Shown piece by piece: positions 38,961 to 49,662 of a stretch of DNA of 55,844 nt (its first letter is position 1; every line of letters starts with the position of its first letter). Source of the DNA: Acidimicrobiia bacterium. GTDB lineage: Bacteria > Actinomycetota > Acidimicrobiia > IMCC26256 > DASPTH01. The DNA lies in the NCBI GenBank assembly GCA_040880805.1, contig JBBDHW010000056.1:1-55844 (forward strand), read 5' to 3'. The position numbers and the translations under genes are program-made. Under the pieces are notes generated by a model. That model was given only the letters and a program-made list of their open reading frames with translations, was not told the DNA's origin and made no database searches.

Positions 38961-40982
38961 CTACCCGGCCCGCACGACGAGAAAGAGGAGGAGCGCAACC
39001 GCGCCGAACGCGATCCCGAGCGCGTAGCGACGGACGAGCCCGTCCTGCACGTGACGGAGCCCGAGGGCTGCGCGCTTCACGAGACCGCCCACACCGTCGA
39101 CCGTGCCGTCGATGATCTTCCGGTCGATCACACGGTCGAGCCAGTTCGCGAAGCCGCGGCCCGGGCCGTCGACGGCGCGGGAGACGGCGGCGTCGTAGTA
39201 GTACGCGTGTCCGAGCACGGGCGCGACGACGCGGAGCCGGGCGTCGAGCGGTTCCACCGCTGGGCGTTCCAGACCCCGGCGGTACAGCCGGTAGGCGATG
39301 AAGATGCCGACGAGTGCCAGTACCACCGATACCACTTCGAGAACGAGGCCCTGGACGAACGACGAGGGGTCGGCGACAGCGACCCCGCGGAACGACGGTT
39401 CGAGCCAGTCGTCGAACCACTCGGTGCTCTTGAACGGCGTGTTGAGAAAGCCCGCGACCGCAGCGAGGGTCGCGAGCGCCAGGATCGGGATCACCATGAT
39501 CCACGCCGACTCGTGGGGCGGGTGCTCGTTGTGGGGAGCGACCACCGGGGCGCCGTACGAGACCGTGGGTGAGGGATCGCTGTCGGCGCGGTCCTCACCC
39601 TGGACGGCTTCCTCGGCCGCCGTCGTGGGCTGCCAGCGCTCGTTGCCGTAGAAGGTCAGGAAGATGAGGCGCGTCATGTAGAAGCCCGTGAACACCGCGC
39701 CGAGGAGCGCCACGATCCAGAGCCCGTAGTCGTCTTCGAGGAAGGCCGTGCTGATGATCTCGTCCTTGGAGAAGAAGCCCGACAGCGGAGGGAGGCCGGC
39801 GATCGCGAGCCATGCCACGACCATTCCGAACGCGGTGTACGGGAGGAACTTTCGGAACCGGCCCATCACGCGCATGTCCTGGTTGTCGTGGTTCCCGTGG
39901 ATCACGGAGCCCGCGCCGAGAAACAAGCAACCCTTGTAGAAGGCGTGGCAGACCACCATGAAGACTGCCGCGCTGTACGCGCCGATGCCTACCGCGAGGA
40001 ACATGTAACCGAGTTGGCTGACCGTGGAGTACGCGAGCACGCGCTTGATGTCGGGCTGCATGATCGCGACCGTCCCCGCGAGCAACGCGGTGATGCCCCC
40101 AACCCACGCGACGACGGTCATCGCGTCGCTGCTGACGTCGAGGAACGCGTGCGCGCGGCACAGCAAGAAGACACCGGCGGTGACCATGGTGGCTGCGTGG
40201 ATCAGCGCCGAGACCGGCGTAGGGCCTTCCATCGCGTCCGGCAGCCAGAGGTGCAGCGGAATCTGCGCGCTCTTCCCGACTGCCGCGGCCAACAGCAACA
40301 GCGCGATCGCGGTGGCGGTTCCCGACGACACGAACTTCGCGCCGACGCCGAGCGCGGTGTAGTCCAGCGTGCGGTACGACGCGAAGATCAGGAACATTGC
40401 GAGCAAGAAGCCGACGTCGCCCACGCGGTTGGTGACGAAGGCCTTCTTGCCCGCGACTGCTGCGGAGTTGCGCTCGAACCAGAACGACACCAGGAGGTAC
40501 GAGCAGAGCCCGACCCCCTCCCAACCGAGGAACGTGACGAGGAAGCTCGATCCGAGGACGAGGATCAGCATCGACGCCGCAAAGAGATTCATGTAGGCGA
40601 AGAACCGGCTGAACCGTGGGTCGCCGTGCATGTAGCCGATCGAATACAGGTGGATCAGCAAGCCCACGCCGGTGACCAGCAGGATCCAGGTGACCGACAG
40701 CGGGTCTGCATAGAAGCCCATGTTCACGCGGAGCTGACCGGCCGGGAGCCACGACCAGAGGTTCACCACGTTCACGCGCGCGTCGGAGGGGAGCTGGATC
40801 ATGGCGAAGAACATGACGAGCGACCATGCGAACGCGAGCGCCATCAGACCGTTCGCGATCCAACCGCCGATCGGCTCGCGCATGCGCTTCCCGAACAGGA
40901 GCAGCAGGGCGGAGCCGAGCAACGGCAGCGCCGGGACGATCCAGACGAGGTCGAGGAGATTGCGCGCGTCGCGTGCGCTCAC
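38961..40982 (-). CDS. nuoL: NADH-quinone oxidoreductase subunit L (operon 2)
   Basis: Distal proton-pumping subunit, 673 residues. Glu in [17 protein letters not shown], Lys in [19 protein letters not shown] and His in [17 protein letters not shown] are intact. The C-terminal part contains the lateral helix. GTG start overlapping the nuoK stop (GTGA). An acidic loop ([16 protein letters not shown]) lies before the arm. Confidence 0.96.
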   Translation of the reverse strand: MSARDARNLLDLVWIVPALPLLGSALLLLFGKRMREPIGGWIANGLMALAFAWSLVMFFAMIQLPSDARVNVVNLWSWLPAGQLRVNMGFYADPLSVTWILLVTGVGLLIHLYSIGYMHGDPRFSRFFAYMNLFAASMLILVLGSSFLVTFLGWEGVGLCSYLLVSFWFERNSAAVAGKKAFVTNRVGDVGFLLAMFLIFASYRTLDYTALGVGAKFVSSGTATAIALLLLAAAVGKSAQIPLHLWLPDAMEGPTPVSALIHAATMVTAGVFLLCRAHAFLDVSSDAMTVVAWVGGITALLAGTVAIMQPDIKRVLAYSTVSQLGYMFLAVGIGAYSAAVFMVVCHAFYKGCLFLGAGSVIHGNHDNQDMRVMGRFRKFLPYTAFGMVVAWLAIAGLPPLSGFFSKDEIISTAFLEDDYGLWIVALLGAVFTGFYMTRLIFLTFYGNERWQPTTAAEEAVQGEDRADSDPSPTVSYGAPVVAPHNEHPPHESAWIMVIPILALATLAAVAGFLNTPFKSTEWFDDWLEPSFRGVAVADPSSFVQGLVLEVVSVVLALVGIFIAYRLYRRGLERPAVEPLDARLRVVAPVLGHAYYYDAAVSRAVDGPGRGFANWLDRVIDRKIIDGTVDGVGGLVKRAALGLRHVQDGLVRRYALGIAFGAVALLLFLVVRAG

Positions 40983-41293
40983 TGCGCGCCGTCCCGGAGG
41001 AGGTCGAGGTCGTCGGCCGTTGCGCCCCGGCGTCGCCGGAAGATCGCCACGATGATGCCGAGCCCCACCGCGACCTCGGCCGCGGCGACGACGAGGGTGA
41101 AGAAGACGATGGCCTGACCCCGGATGTCGTTCAGCTCACGGGCGAACGACACGAACGTGAGGTTGACGGCGTTGAGCATCAGCTCGACGCACATGAACAT
41201 CACGATCACGTTGCGCCTGATCAGCAACCCGACGGCACCGATGGTGAAGAGCATCGCCGCGAGCACCAGGTAATACGTGGACGTGATCGTCAT
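40979..41293 (-). CDS. nuoK: NADH-quinone oxidoreductase subunit K (operon 2)
   Basis: Three-helix subunit, 104 residues, with conserved glutamates in [20 protein letters not shown] and [22 protein letters not shown] at 41293 overlapping the nuoJ stop (ATGA). A longer open frame through nuoJ is rejected. Confidence 0.95.
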   Translation of the reverse strand: MTITSTYYLVLAAMLFTIGAVGLLIRRNVIVMFMCVELMLNAVNLTFVSFARELNDIRGQAIVFFTLVVAAAEVAVGLGIIVAIFRRRRGATADDLDLLRDGAQ

Positions 41294-41862
41294 CGGGCAG
41301 GTGCTTCCTGCTCGTCGTCGGCCAACGAGTCGTCGGGTCGTTGGCCGCTGCGACGGGCGAGGACGACGCTGCCGACGACGGCGATGACGAGCAGGGCGGA
41401 GGTGATCTCGAACGGCCAGAGGAAATCGGTGAACAGCGCCCGCGCCACGCGCTCGACGTTGCCGCCGAGATCGCTCGCGCCACCCTGGATGTTGTGCAGC
41501 GCGTCGGCGTGCTTGCCCGTGGCCCATTCGTGTCCGGCCAGGAACAGCACCTCCGCGAGCAGGATCACACCGAGCGCGATCGCGGCCGGACGTTGGAACG
41601 GAATCGGATCGCGGAGCGACTCCTCGCGGTCGACGCCGAGGAGCATGATCACGAACAGGAACAGCACGACGATCGCGCCCGCGTACACGATGATCTGCAC
41701 CGCGGCGAGCAGGTGCGCCTGCTGCTGGACGAAGAAGATGGCGACACTCACGAGGGTGACGACGAGCGCCAGTGCGGAGTGCACGGGATTGCGCGCGAGC
41801 ACAACCCCGAGCGCGCCTCCGAGCGCCAGCGCCGCGAAGATGAAGAAGATCGCCTCGGTCAC
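41290..41862 (-). CDS. nuoJ: NADH-quinone oxidoreductase subunit J (operon 2)
   Basis: Five-helix membrane subunit, 190 residues. [20 protein letters not shown] and [20 protein letters not shown] are typical. The C-terminal tail is acidic ([16 protein letters not shown]). GTG start overlapping the nuoI stop (GTGA). Confidence 0.95.
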   Translation of the reverse strand: MTEAIFFIFAALALGGALGVVLARNPVHSALALVVTLVSVAIFFVQQQAHLLAAVQIIVYAGAIVVLFLFVIMLLGVDREESLRDPIPFQRPAAIALGVILLAEVLFLAGHEWATGKHADALHNIQGGASDLGGNVERVARALFTDFLWPFEITSALLVIAVVGSVVLARRSGQRPDDSLADDEQEAPAR

Positions 41863-42497
41863 GACCCCTGACCACCTCTTTCGTCTTTGGCCTCTTCGTC
41901 TTTGGCTTCTTCAACTGACTGTCCGATCTCGGGTGCGCGCACACCGAACCCGAGCTCACCCGACCAACCCACGCGGCCTTCGTAGACCGCTTGCCCGGAC
42001 GGTGCCGTCGCGCGCATCCACGCGCTCGTGTCGTCGTCCTCGCCGCCCAACCAGAGCTCCCACGGTTGACGGCGCGCCCGGCCGTCGTCGTCCACCAGGA
42101 GCTCTTCCTTGGTGTAGATCGCGTCCTCTCGGTTGGAGAACGAGAACTCGAACAGCTTGGTCTCGGTGATGGCTTCGGTGGGGCACGCCTCGACGCAGAG
42201 ATCGCAGTGGATGCAACGCAGGTAGTTGATCTCGTAGACGAAGCCGTAACGCTCGCCCGGTGACACCGGCGCGTCGGGCGGGTTGTCGGCGCCGCGCACG
42301 TAGATGCACTGCGCCGGGCACACGCCCGCGCAGAGCTCGCACCCGATGCACTTCTCCATGCCGTCTTCGTAACGGTTGAGGACGTGCCGGCCGTGGAAGC
42401 GCGCCGGCTTCGGCCGCTTCTCGAAGGGGAAGCGTTCCGTGACCTTGCCGCGCCGGATCTGGCGCAGCGTGACCGCGAACCCGCTCAGCCAGCCCAC
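41859..42497 (-). CDS. nuoI: NADH-quinone oxidoreductase subunit I (operon 2)
   Basis: Two-[4Fe-4S] subunit, 212 residues. Motifs [20 protein letters not shown] and [20 protein letters not shown]. The body resembles mycobacterial NuoI ([20 protein letters not shown]). The tail is long and acidic and includes a short internal duplication ([12 protein letters not shown]). The GTG at 42497 shares one base with the nuoH stop (TAGTG). Confidence 0.95.
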   Translation of the reverse strand: MGWLSGFAVTLRQIRRGKVTERFPFEKRPKPARFHGRHVLNRYEDGMEKCIGCELCAGVCPAQCIYVRGADNPPDAPVSPGERYGFVYEINYLRCIHCDLCVEACPTEAITETKLFEFSFSNREDAIYTKEELLVDDDGRARRQPWELWLGGEDDDTSAWMRATAPSGQAVYEGRVGWSGELGFGVRAPEIGQSVEEAKDEEAKDERGGQGS

Positions 42498-43702
42498 TAC
42501 TTGATCTCCTCCAGCAACTCGGTTGTCTTCGGGACCGAGGCGTAGAGCACGGCGCCGATGGCGATCCCACCGGCGATGACCGCGGGCAGCACGATCCACA
42601 TCGACCAGTCCTGTTCCTTCGCCACCACGACGACGCCGGTGATCATCACCCAGATGAAGGCGAACTCGATCAGGAACTTCCAGCCGAGCGCCATGAGCTG
42701 GTCGTAGCGCAGCCGCGGCATCGTCGCGCGCAACCAGACCGTGAGGAACAACAGCACGATCACCTTCGACATGAACCAGAACACCGGCAGCACCCACACG
42801 TTGAACCAGCCGTTCGCGGCGAGAAAGCCCAGGCTCGGACCCGACGGACCGCCGAAGAAGAGCGTCACCGCGATCGCGCTCATCGTGATGAGGTTCATGA
42901 ACTCGGCGAGGTAGAAGATCGCGAAGCGGATGCCCGTGTACTCGGTGAAGAAGCCGCCGGTGAGCTCCTGCTCGGCCTCGACGAGGTCGAACGGCGGGTG
43001 GTTCGTCTCGGCGACGGCGGCGATCAGGAAGACGAACAGCGCGCCGATCGCGGGCAGCCAGTACCAGCCGTTCACGATCGACTCCACGCCGGTCCAACCC
43101 TGCTTGATGACGATCGCACGAGTGGAGAGGGTGTTCGACTGGATGAGCACACCGACGATCGCGAGCCCGAACGCCGCTTCGTAGCTGAGGAGCTGCGCCG
43201 ACGCGCGGACCGAGCCGAGCAGCGGGTACTTCGACCCCGATGCCCAGCCTGCCAGCATCACGCCGTAGATGCCGAGGCCCGACATCGCGAGGAGCAACAG
43301 GATCCCGAGTGGGATGTCGACGAGCTGGAGGAACGTCTGGTGTCCGGCGATCGTCACGAGACCGCCGATCGGCACGATGCTGAACGCGAGGAAGGCGGGC
43401 AGCAGCGACAGGTACGGCGCGAGGTAGAAGATTTTCCGGTCGGCCGTGGTGGGTACCGACTGCTCCTTGAAGAAGAGCTTGATGCCGTCGGCCAGTGTCT
43501 GGAGGAGACCGAACGGGCCCGCGCGGTCGGGACCGATGCGGTTCTGCATGCGCGCGATGACCTTGCGCAGGAACCAGATGTACATGAGCACGGACAGTAA
43601 GAGGAGCGCGAACACCGCGATCGTCTTGCCGATCACAATGAGCACGACCGTGAGATCGACGCCGTTCGAGAACAGCGGATCGGCGGTCGCGAAGCCGGTC
43701 AC
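42497..43702 (-). CDS. nuoH: NADH-quinone oxidoreductase subunit H (operon 2)
   Basis: Quinone-junction membrane subunit, 401 residues. QNRIGPDRAGPFGLLQTLAD, the acidic loop PPFDLVEAEQELTGGFFTEY and WLRATMPRLRYDQLMALGWK are signatures. The GTG at 43702 has AGGAG six bases upstream; it lies ten bases after the nuoG stop. It is longer than NuoH of operon 1, mainly at the C-terminus. Confidence 0.95.
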   Translation of the reverse strand: MTGFATADPLFSNGVDLTVVLIVIGKTIAVFALLLLSVLMYIWFLRKVIARMQNRIGPDRAGPFGLLQTLADGIKLFFKEQSVPTTADRKIFYLAPYLSLLPAFLAFSIVPIGGLVTIAGHQTFLQLVDIPLGILLLLAMSGLGIYGVMLAGWASGSKYPLLGSVRASAQLLSYEAAFGLAIVGVLIQSNTLSTRAIVIKQGWTGVESIVNGWYWLPAIGALFVFLIAAVAETNHPPFDLVEAEQELTGGFFTEYTGIRFAIFYLAEFMNLITMSAIAVTLFFGGPSGPSLGFLAANGWFNVWVLPVFWFMSKVIVLLFLTVWLRATMPRLRYDQLMALGWKFLIEFAFIWVMITGVVVVAKEQDWSMWIVLPAVIAGGIAIGAVLYASVPKTTELLEEIK

Positions 43703-43712
43703 CGTTTCTCCT

Positions 43713-46412
43713 TCATCGTGTCGTCTCGACGCGGAGCTCGGTGACGGAAGCGGCCACGTCGACCACGTCGTTCGGGCCGACGGCGGCGTCCTGCGCGAAG
43801 GCCATGAAGCACGTGCCGGGTGCGACCGCGGTGTCGGTCTGCACCGGCAATTCGATACTGCCGCGCGCGCTCGTGACGCGGACGGTGTCACCCTCGGCCG
43901 TGACACCGACGCGGGGTAGATCGTTCGGGTGCACCACCAGTGCGGGGCCGGGTGCGAGCGAGGAGAGCGACGGGCTCGACGCCACGGTGCGCCCGGCGTC
44001 GTAGAGCGTGCGGGCAGCCACGAGGCGGAGACTGTACGCGTCGGGCGGGACTGCGACCGGTGCCGTCGCGACCCGGTCCCAGCGGTAGAGCGCGGGCGCA
44101 GCGAGAGTCAGCGGCACCGCCACGAGCGACACGTCGGTCTCGGGGGCCGGGGCAGGCCGGATCGGCTCCCACGACACACCCGCCGACACCTGAGGTGTCG
44201 TGTGAAGGACGATCTCGTCGAGATGCTCCGCGATCGGCACGACCGCTCCGTCGCGCGCGTGGTTCAGCAGTGCCGCGTCGACACCGGCGTACGCAGGCGC
44301 CGCTCGCGCGATCTCGTCCTGCACCTCGTCGACGGTCTCGAGCCCGAAGTCGGTACCGAGCCGGAGCGCGAGCTCGGCGGCGATGCGCCAGTCCTCCATC
44401 GTGGTCCCCTCGGGGGTGACCAGACGCGCGAGCCGCATCACCCGACCCTCCAGGTTGGTGGTGCTGCCGGTCTTCTCACCCCACACCGACGTGGGCAGGA
44501 AGACGTTGGCGCGTTCCGAGACATCGGAAGCGAATGCGCCGACTGCGACCACGAAGCGCACCTCGTCGAACGCGCGGGCGACGAGCGCGCGATCAGGGAA
44601 ATCGGAGAGCAGATCGGTGCCGAGCAACACGAGCGTGTCGATCTGGCCGGCAGCCGCCGCCGCGAGGATGCCGGCCGCGTCGAGCCCGCGCGCGCCCTCG
44701 ATGGCGACGCGGCCGGGTCCGAAACCGGGGGTGAGGCCCATGTCGAGGGCGCCGTGGACGTTGCCGCGTCGCAGCGACGACAAGAACTTCACGTCGGGGA
44801 GCTCCGCGAGCGCGGCCGCGCCCGCGACCACGGCGTCGGGTGACTCCGCCAGCGACTGCCGGCCGAGCACCACGACGAGATCACCTTCGCGTCCGTCGAG
44901 TGCAGCGACCGCGCGTTCGATCTGGCCGTCGCCCGATGCGGTGCCGTCGCCGGCAAGGGCGCGAGCCAACGCGCGGGCGACCGTCGCAGCCTCACCCGGT
45001 GCGTGGCGCAGGACCGCCGACGCCTCGCGCGTGAGCCCGGTGGCGCGGGGCGCGATCTCGACGACCGGCACACCGAGGTCGATGGCGGCGCGACGCACGC
45101 GCAAGTGAAGCACCGGCAGCTCTTCCTTGAGGTCCGGGCCGAGGAGCACGATGCCGCGCGCGCGATCGAGATCTGAGATCACGGCACGCGGGAGGCCGAG
45201 CACGACCTCCGCGGGAAGGCCATCGCCGAGTTGCGCGTCGACGTTGTCGGTACCGAGCACGCCCTTCGCCAGGCGCGCCCACACGTACGCGTCCTCGTTG
45301 GTACCGCGTGCACCGCCGAGCACGCCGATCGACGACGGCCCGCCGCCCTTCCGTTCGGGCACGGAGCCGTCTTTCCGTTCGGGCACGGAGCCGTCTTTCC
45401 GTTCGGGCACGGAGCCGGCGTCGAGGGCGCGTCGCAGCCCCGCGGCCGCGGCGTCGAGTGCCTCGGGCCACGAGACCTCTTCGAGACCGCGAGGCGTTCG
45501 CACCATCGGTGCGCGCACGCGATCCGGCGAGTGCACCCACTCGTACCCGTAGCGGCCCTTGTCGCACAGCCAGCCCTGGTTCACCGGCTCCGAGTCGACG
45601 CCGAGCAGGCGCACGATCTGGTTCGAGGTGCTCTGGAGCGCGCCCCGGCAGCCGACCGCGCACGTCTGGCACGACGTCTCGACGGTCTGGAGATCCCACG
45701 GCCGGGCACGGAAGCGGTAGGCCGACGCGGTCAGTGCACCGACCGGACAGATCTGGACGGTGTTGCCGGAGAAGTACGACGAGAACTTCTCGCCGGGGTA
45801 CGTGATCACCTCGGTGTCCCCGCCGCGGCCACCGAAGTCGATCAGCGGGTCGCCGGCCACTTCCGCCGCGAAGCGCGTGCACCGACCGCACTGGATGCAC
45901 CGCTCGCGATCGAGCAGCACGAGATCGCTGATCGCGATCGGCTTCTCGAAGTGACGCTTCTCCTCGACGAAGCGCGACTCGCCGGGGCCGAATGCGAGGG
46001 TCTGATCCTGGAGCGGGCACTCACCGCCGCGATCGCACACGGGGCAGTCGAGCGGGTGGTTGACGAGGAGGAACTCGAGCACGCCGTCTTGCGCGTTCTT
46101 CACCACATCGCTCTGCGTGCGCACCACCATGCCGTCGGCAACGGGCGTCGCGCACGAGATCTGCAGGCCGCGCATCCCTTCGACCTCGACGAGACACATG
46201 CGACACATCCCGACCGGCTTCATGCGCTCGTGCCAGCAGAACCGCGGGATGTACGTGCCGTGCTGCTGCGCCGCTTTGATGAGGAGCTCACCGCGCGCAA
46301 CCTGGACCGCCACACCGTCGATGGTGACCGTCACCACATCGGGTCCCGGCGCCACGGGGAGGGCGTACTCGTAGTCTGACGGCCACTGCGACATGGGAAC
46401 TGCCATCACCAT
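43713..46412 (-). CDS. nuoG: NADH-quinone oxidoreductase subunit G
   Basis: Large iron-sulfur subunit, 899 residues. It has an N-terminal [2Fe-2S] domain (FCWHERMKPVGMCRMCLVEV), the His/Cys motif HPLDCPVCDRGGECPLQDQT, a [4Fe-4S] motif CIQCGRCTRFAAEVAGDP, and the extra CxxCxxxC cluster (SCQTCAVGCRG, later CDKGRYGYEW). A molybdopterin-oxidoreductase-like domain follows. A low-complexity insert near residues 332-355 contains SVPERKDG repeated about three times. ATG at 46412 with GGGAG seven bases upstream; ATG 46406 or 46394 are alternatives. It exists only in operon 2. Confidence 0.95.
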   Translation of the reverse strand: MVMAVPMSQWPSDYEYALPVAPGPDVVTVTIDGVAVQVARGELLIKAAQQHGTYIPRFCWHERMKPVGMCRMCLVEVEGMRGLQISCATPVADGMVVRTQSDVVKNAQDGVLEFLLVNHPLDCPVCDRGGECPLQDQTLAFGPGESRFVEEKRHFEKPIAISDLVLLDRERCIQCGRCTRFAAEVAGDPLIDFGGRGGDTEVITYPGEKFSSYFSGNTVQICPVGALTASAYRFRARPWDLQTVETSCQTCAVGCRGALQSTSNQIVRLLGVDSEPVNQGWLCDKGRYGYEWVHSPDRVRAPMVRTPRGLEEVSWPEALDAAAAGLRRALDAGSVPERKDGSVPERKDGSVPERKGGGPSSIGVLGGARGTNEDAYVWARLAKGVLGTDNVDAQLGDGLPAEVVLGLPRAVISDLDRARGIVLLGPDLKEELPVLHLRVRRAAIDLGVPVVEIAPRATGLTREASAVLRHAPGEAATVARALARALAGDGTASGDGQIERAVAALDGREGDLVVVLGRQSLAESPDAVVAGAAALAELPDVKFLSSLRRGNVHGALDMGLTPGFGPGRVAIEGARGLDAAGILAAAAAGQIDTLVLLGTDLLSDFPDRALVARAFDEVRFVVAVGAFASDVSERANVFLPTSVWGEKTGSTTNLEGRVMRLARLVTPEGTTMEDWRIAAELALRLGTDFGLETVDEVQDEIARAAPAYAGVDAALLNHARDGAVVPIAEHLDEIVLHTTPQVSAGVSWEPIRPAPAPETDVSLVAVPLTLAAPALYRWDRVATAPVAVPPDAYSLRLVAARTLYDAGRTVASSPSLSSLAPGPALVVHPNDLPRVGVTAEGDTVRVTSARGSIELPVQTDTAVAPGTCFMAFAQDAAVGPNDVVDVAASVTELRVETTR
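45351..45417. repeat. 24-base in-frame tandem repeat in nuoG
   Basis: Two full 24-base units and a 19-base third copy, identical to each other over their length, encode repeated SVPERKDG between the iron-sulfur and molybdopterin-like domains. Perfect identity suggests recent expansion. Confidence 0.9.
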
Positions 46413-46527
46413 TGCGCTGCTCCCGCTCCGCTACTTCCGCTCGCTGCGCTCGCTCCATCCGCTCCACTCGCAGCGCGTGCTCCACTCCCTGCGGTCGCTC
46501 CGCCGCCCGTGCCGATCCTCGTCACAC
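46413..46527 (-). repeat. GAGCG-rich repeat region between nuoF and nuoG
   Basis: The only sizeable gap in nuo operon 2. It is filled by repeated GGAGCG and GCGAGCGCAGCGAGCGG blocks on the minus strand, similar to the right-hand part of the dispersed palindromic element but without its core. No gene is seen in it. Confidence 0.5.
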
Positions 46528-47859
46528 TCATACAGCGGCCGTCACTTTCAGGGAGTTGCGGCGCGCGGTGTCGGCACTCATGCGCTCGATGATCTCGTCG
46601 CGCCAGAAACGGTTCAGGCTCACGACCGGGGACATCGTGCTCGGACCGAGCTGGCAGATCGTGGTCATCCCCGGAGGCCAGCCGAGACCGGGCGCGAGGT
46701 TATTGCCGAACCCGAGCATCAGATCGAGGTCTTCGGGGCGGCCGTAGCCATGGAGCATCCGGTACAGCACCTTCTCCAGCCAACCGGACCCTTCACGGCA
46801 CGGGGTGCACTTGCCGCACGACTCGTGCGCGAAGAACTTCGCGATACGCCACGCGACGAGGAGCGGGTCGACCGTCTCGTCGTAGACCATCAACGCACCC
46901 GACCCCAGCATCGTGGTCGCGCTCAACTCGCTCTGGACATAGTCCATGTCGAGCGGTGCATCGAGGTGCTCCTCGAGCAACCACGGTGACGACGCGCCAC
47001 CCGGAATGAAAAACCCGAGTTTCTTGCCGCCTCGCACACCGCCGGCGAGACCCTCGATCAGATCGCGGAATGTGATGCCCAGCTCCACCTCGTAGTTACC
47101 CGGGCGCTCGACTTGGCCGGAGACCGAGAAGAGGCGCGTGCCCTTCGACCGGTTGACACCCATGGCCGCGTACCACTCCGCGCCGTTGCGCATGATGTGC
47201 GGGACCGTCGACAGCGTCTCGATGTTGTTCACGATCGTGGGCTTGGCGTAGACGCCCTGCACCGCCGGAAACGGGGGCTTGATCCGCGGCATCGCGCGTT
47301 CGCCCTCGAGGCTGGAGAGCAACCCGGTCTCGTCTCCCGCGATGTAGCAGCCCGCGCCGCGGTGCAGGATGATCTCGAGTTCGTAGCCCGACCCCTTGAC
47401 GCTCTTGCCAACGAAGCCACGCGCGTACGCGTCGGCGAGCGCCTGTCGGAGACGCTCGGCGCCGAGCGCGAACTCCCCCCGGAGATAGACGAATGCGTGG
47501 TGAGCCTGGATCGCGTACGACGTGATCACGATCCCTTCGATGAGCTGGTGAGGATCACCCTCGACGAGCATGCGGTCCTTGAACGTCGACGGCTCGCCCT
47601 CGTCGCCGTTGACCGCGAGGTAACGCGGGAACACGTCCTTCGGCAGGAACGACCACTTCTGGCCGGTGCCGAACCCCGCGCCGCCGCGTCCGCGCAGGCC
47701 GGAGTCGACGACTTGCTGGACGATGTCCTCGGGTGCGCGGTCGAACAGCGCGTCGAGCGTTGTGTACGTGCCGTTCGCGAGCGCGGCATCGATCGTCCAC
47801 GAATCCTCCGGATGGTCGCGGAGGAACTTCGTGACGACGCGTGTTTCTTGTGCTGCCAT
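46528..47859 (-). CDS. nuoF: NADH-quinone oxidoreductase subunit F
   Basis: NADH-binding flavoprotein, 443 residues. LRGRGGAGFGTGQKWSFLP is the FMN/NADH site, GAGCYIAGDETGLLSSLEG the nucleotide loop, and SCGKCTPCREGSGWL with a later Cys (TICQLG) ligates the [4Fe-4S] cluster. It accepts hydride from NADH. ATG shares one base with the nuoE stop. No copy exists in operon 1. Confidence 0.97.
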   Translation of the reverse strand: MAAQETRVVTKFLRDHPEDSWTIDAALANGTYTTLDALFDRAPEDIVQQVVDSGLRGRGGAGFGTGQKWSFLPKDVFPRYLAVNGDEGEPSTFKDRMLVEGDPHQLIEGIVITSYAIQAHHAFVYLRGEFALGAERLRQALADAYARGFVGKSVKGSGYELEIILHRGAGCYIAGDETGLLSSLEGERAMPRIKPPFPAVQGVYAKPTIVNNIETLSTVPHIMRNGAEWYAAMGVNRSKGTRLFSVSGQVERPGNYEVELGITFRDLIEGLAGGVRGGKKLGFFIPGGASSPWLLEEHLDAPLDMDYVQSELSATTMLGSGALMVYDETVDPLLVAWRIAKFFAHESCGKCTPCREGSGWLEKVLYRMLHGYGRPEDLDLMLGFGNNLAPGLGWPPGMTTICQLGPSTMSPVVSLNRFWRDEIIERMSADTARRNSLKVTAAV

Positions 47860-48347
47860 CAGCCGGGCGACCCCGAAATCGTGCGCGCGACTCGCGCGCC
47901 ACGCTTGTACTCGTCGATGATCGTGACTGCCGCGTCGGGTGTGAGCGGCCCGTGGAACTCGTAGTTCACCTGGATGACCGGGGCAAGATCACACGCCGCC
48001 ACGCACTCCACCTCTTCCACCATGACCTCGGGATCGTCCGCGTACCGGCGCTCGAGGTGGTCGAGGAGCTCGGGCCCGCGATTCACGAGGCAGCTCACGT
48101 TCGTGCAGACCGACACGATGAGCTTCCCGACCGGCTCGCGCTTGAACATCGTGTAGAAGGAGCATGTCCCGAGCACGACCGCGGGCGTGAGGTCGAGGAG
48201 GCCGGCCACCTCTTCCATGGCTTGCGGCGTGACCCAGCCGTCCTGGTCCTGCGCGAGGTGCAGCAGCGGGAGCGTCGCCGACTTCTTGTGCGGATAGCGG
48301 GCGATGATCTCGCGCGCCTTCTCGAGATTCGCCGGGTTGAACGACAT
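47859..48347 (-). CDS. nuoE: NADH-quinone oxidoreductase subunit E
   Basis: Thioredoxin-fold [2Fe-2S] subunit, 162 residues. The ligands are in VCTNVSC and ECVAACD. The N-terminal helical part contains LPLLHLAQDQDGWVTPQAME. It works with NuoF in NADH oxidation. Overlaps by one base at both ends (TGATG) with nuoD and nuoF. Confidence 0.97.
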   Translation of the reverse strand: MSFNPANLEKAREIIARYPHKKSATLPLLHLAQDQDGWVTPQAMEEVAGLLDLTPAVVLGTCSFYTMFKREPVGKLIVSVCTNVSCLVNRGPELLDHLERRYADDPEVMVEEVECVAACDLAPVIQVNYEFHGPLTPDAAVTIIDEYKRGARVARTISGSPG

Positions 48348-49651
48348 CAGCGATCGACCTCTCCCATGATCGGGTCGATGCTCGACACGATCGCCACCGC
48401 GTCGGCAAACATCCCGCCGGGGACCATCGCGTCCATGGACTGGAGGTTGTAGAAGGACGGCGCGCGAACGTGGAGGCGCACGGGCTTCGACGTGCCGTCG
48501 GACACCAGGTAGCAGCCGATTTCACCGCGCGGGGATTCGACCGCGACGTAGGTCTCCCCCGGCGGCACGCGGAATCCCTCCGTGAACAGTTTGAAGTGAT
48601 GGATGAGTGCTTCCATCGATTCGTCGATGCGCGCACGCGGCGGCGGCGTGATCTTGCGATCCTGCACGCGGTAGTCACCCGCGGGCATCCGGTCGATGCA
48701 CTGCTTCACGATCTTGATCGACTCGAGGATCTCGTAGAGACGGATCTGGTAGCGGTCGAAGACGTCGCCGTTCTCGGTGTAGATCACGTCGAAGTCGACG
48801 TCGTCGTACGCGAGGTAGGGCTGGGCTCGGCGCAGATCCCACGCGAAGCCGGTTGACCGCAGGATCGGCCCGGTCGCACAGAGTGCAAGGGCTTGCTCGG
48901 TGGTGATCACGCCGACGCCCACCGTGCGCTCGCGCCAGATCGGATTGTCGGTGAGCAGCTCGTTGTACTCGCTCACCCCGCGTTCGACGAGGTCGCACAC
49001 TTCGAGCGTTTCCTCTTGCCAGCCGTCGGGGAGATCGGCCGCGACACCACCGGGCCGGATGTAGTTGTGGTTCATCCGCAACCCGGTGATGGTCTCGAGC
49101 AACCGCAGCGTGAACTCGCGCTCGCGCCAGCCGTAGATCATCATCGACACCGCACCGAGGTCCATGCCGTTCGTCGCCTGGAACAGAAGGTGCGACGACA
49201 TGCGGTTGAGCTCGACCATCAGCATGCGGATCCATGTCGCGCGTGGTGGCACCTCGAGATCGAGGAGCCGTTCGACTGCCGTCGAGAACACGAGCTCGTT
49301 CGAGAGCGGCGCCGCATAGTCCATGCGCGTGACGTTGGTCGCCCCCTGCACGTAGGTGAGCTCCTCGCCGGTCTTCTCCATGCCCGTATGCAGGTAGCCG
49401 ACCACGGGTTTCGCGCGCAGCACGGTCTCGCCGTCGAGCTCCATCATGATTCGGAGCACGCCATGGGTCGACGGGTGCTGTGGACCCATGTTGATGATCA
49501 TCGTGTCGTCGACGTCGGGCCACGGCCCACCGGTCAGCACGACCTCGCGCGCACGCGCTTCACCCGTGAGCGGGCTGAGCTTCTGCGCGCCCTCGTCGGT
49601 CTGCGACTCGAGCCTTGCTTGCTCTGGCTCGTCGGCTGCGCGATCGCTCAT
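48347..49651 (-). CDS. nuoD: NADH-quinone oxidoreductase subunit D (operon 2)
   Basis: 49-kDa-type subunit, 434 residues, close to mycobacterial NuoD. INMGPQHPSTHGVLRIMMEL, RPGGVAADLPDGW and the terminal DPIMGEVDR are signatures. The segment VVGYLHTGMEKTGEELTYVQ has Thr89 where NuoD of operon 1 has Arg. The ATG at 49651 is chosen because AGGAGG lies six bases upstream; a GTG at 49666 overlapping nuoC is the alternative. Confidence 0.96.
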   Translation of the reverse strand: MSDRAADEPEQARLESQTDEGAQKLSPLTGEARAREVVLTGGPWPDVDDTMIINMGPQHPSTHGVLRIMMELDGETVLRAKPVVGYLHTGMEKTGEELTYVQGATNVTRMDYAAPLSNELVFSTAVERLLDLEVPPRATWIRMLMVELNRMSSHLLFQATNGMDLGAVSMMIYGWREREFTLRLLETITGLRMNHNYIRPGGVAADLPDGWQEETLEVCDLVERGVSEYNELLTDNPIWRERTVGVGVITTEQALALCATGPILRSTGFAWDLRRAQPYLAYDDVDFDVIYTENGDVFDRYQIRLYEILESIKIVKQCIDRMPAGDYRVQDRKITPPPRARIDESMEALIHHFKLFTEGFRVPPGETYVAVESPRGEIGCYLVSDGTSKPVRLHVRAPSFYNLQSMDAMVPGGMFADAVAIVSSIDPIMGEVDR

Positions 49652-49662
49652 GCGCTCCCTCC

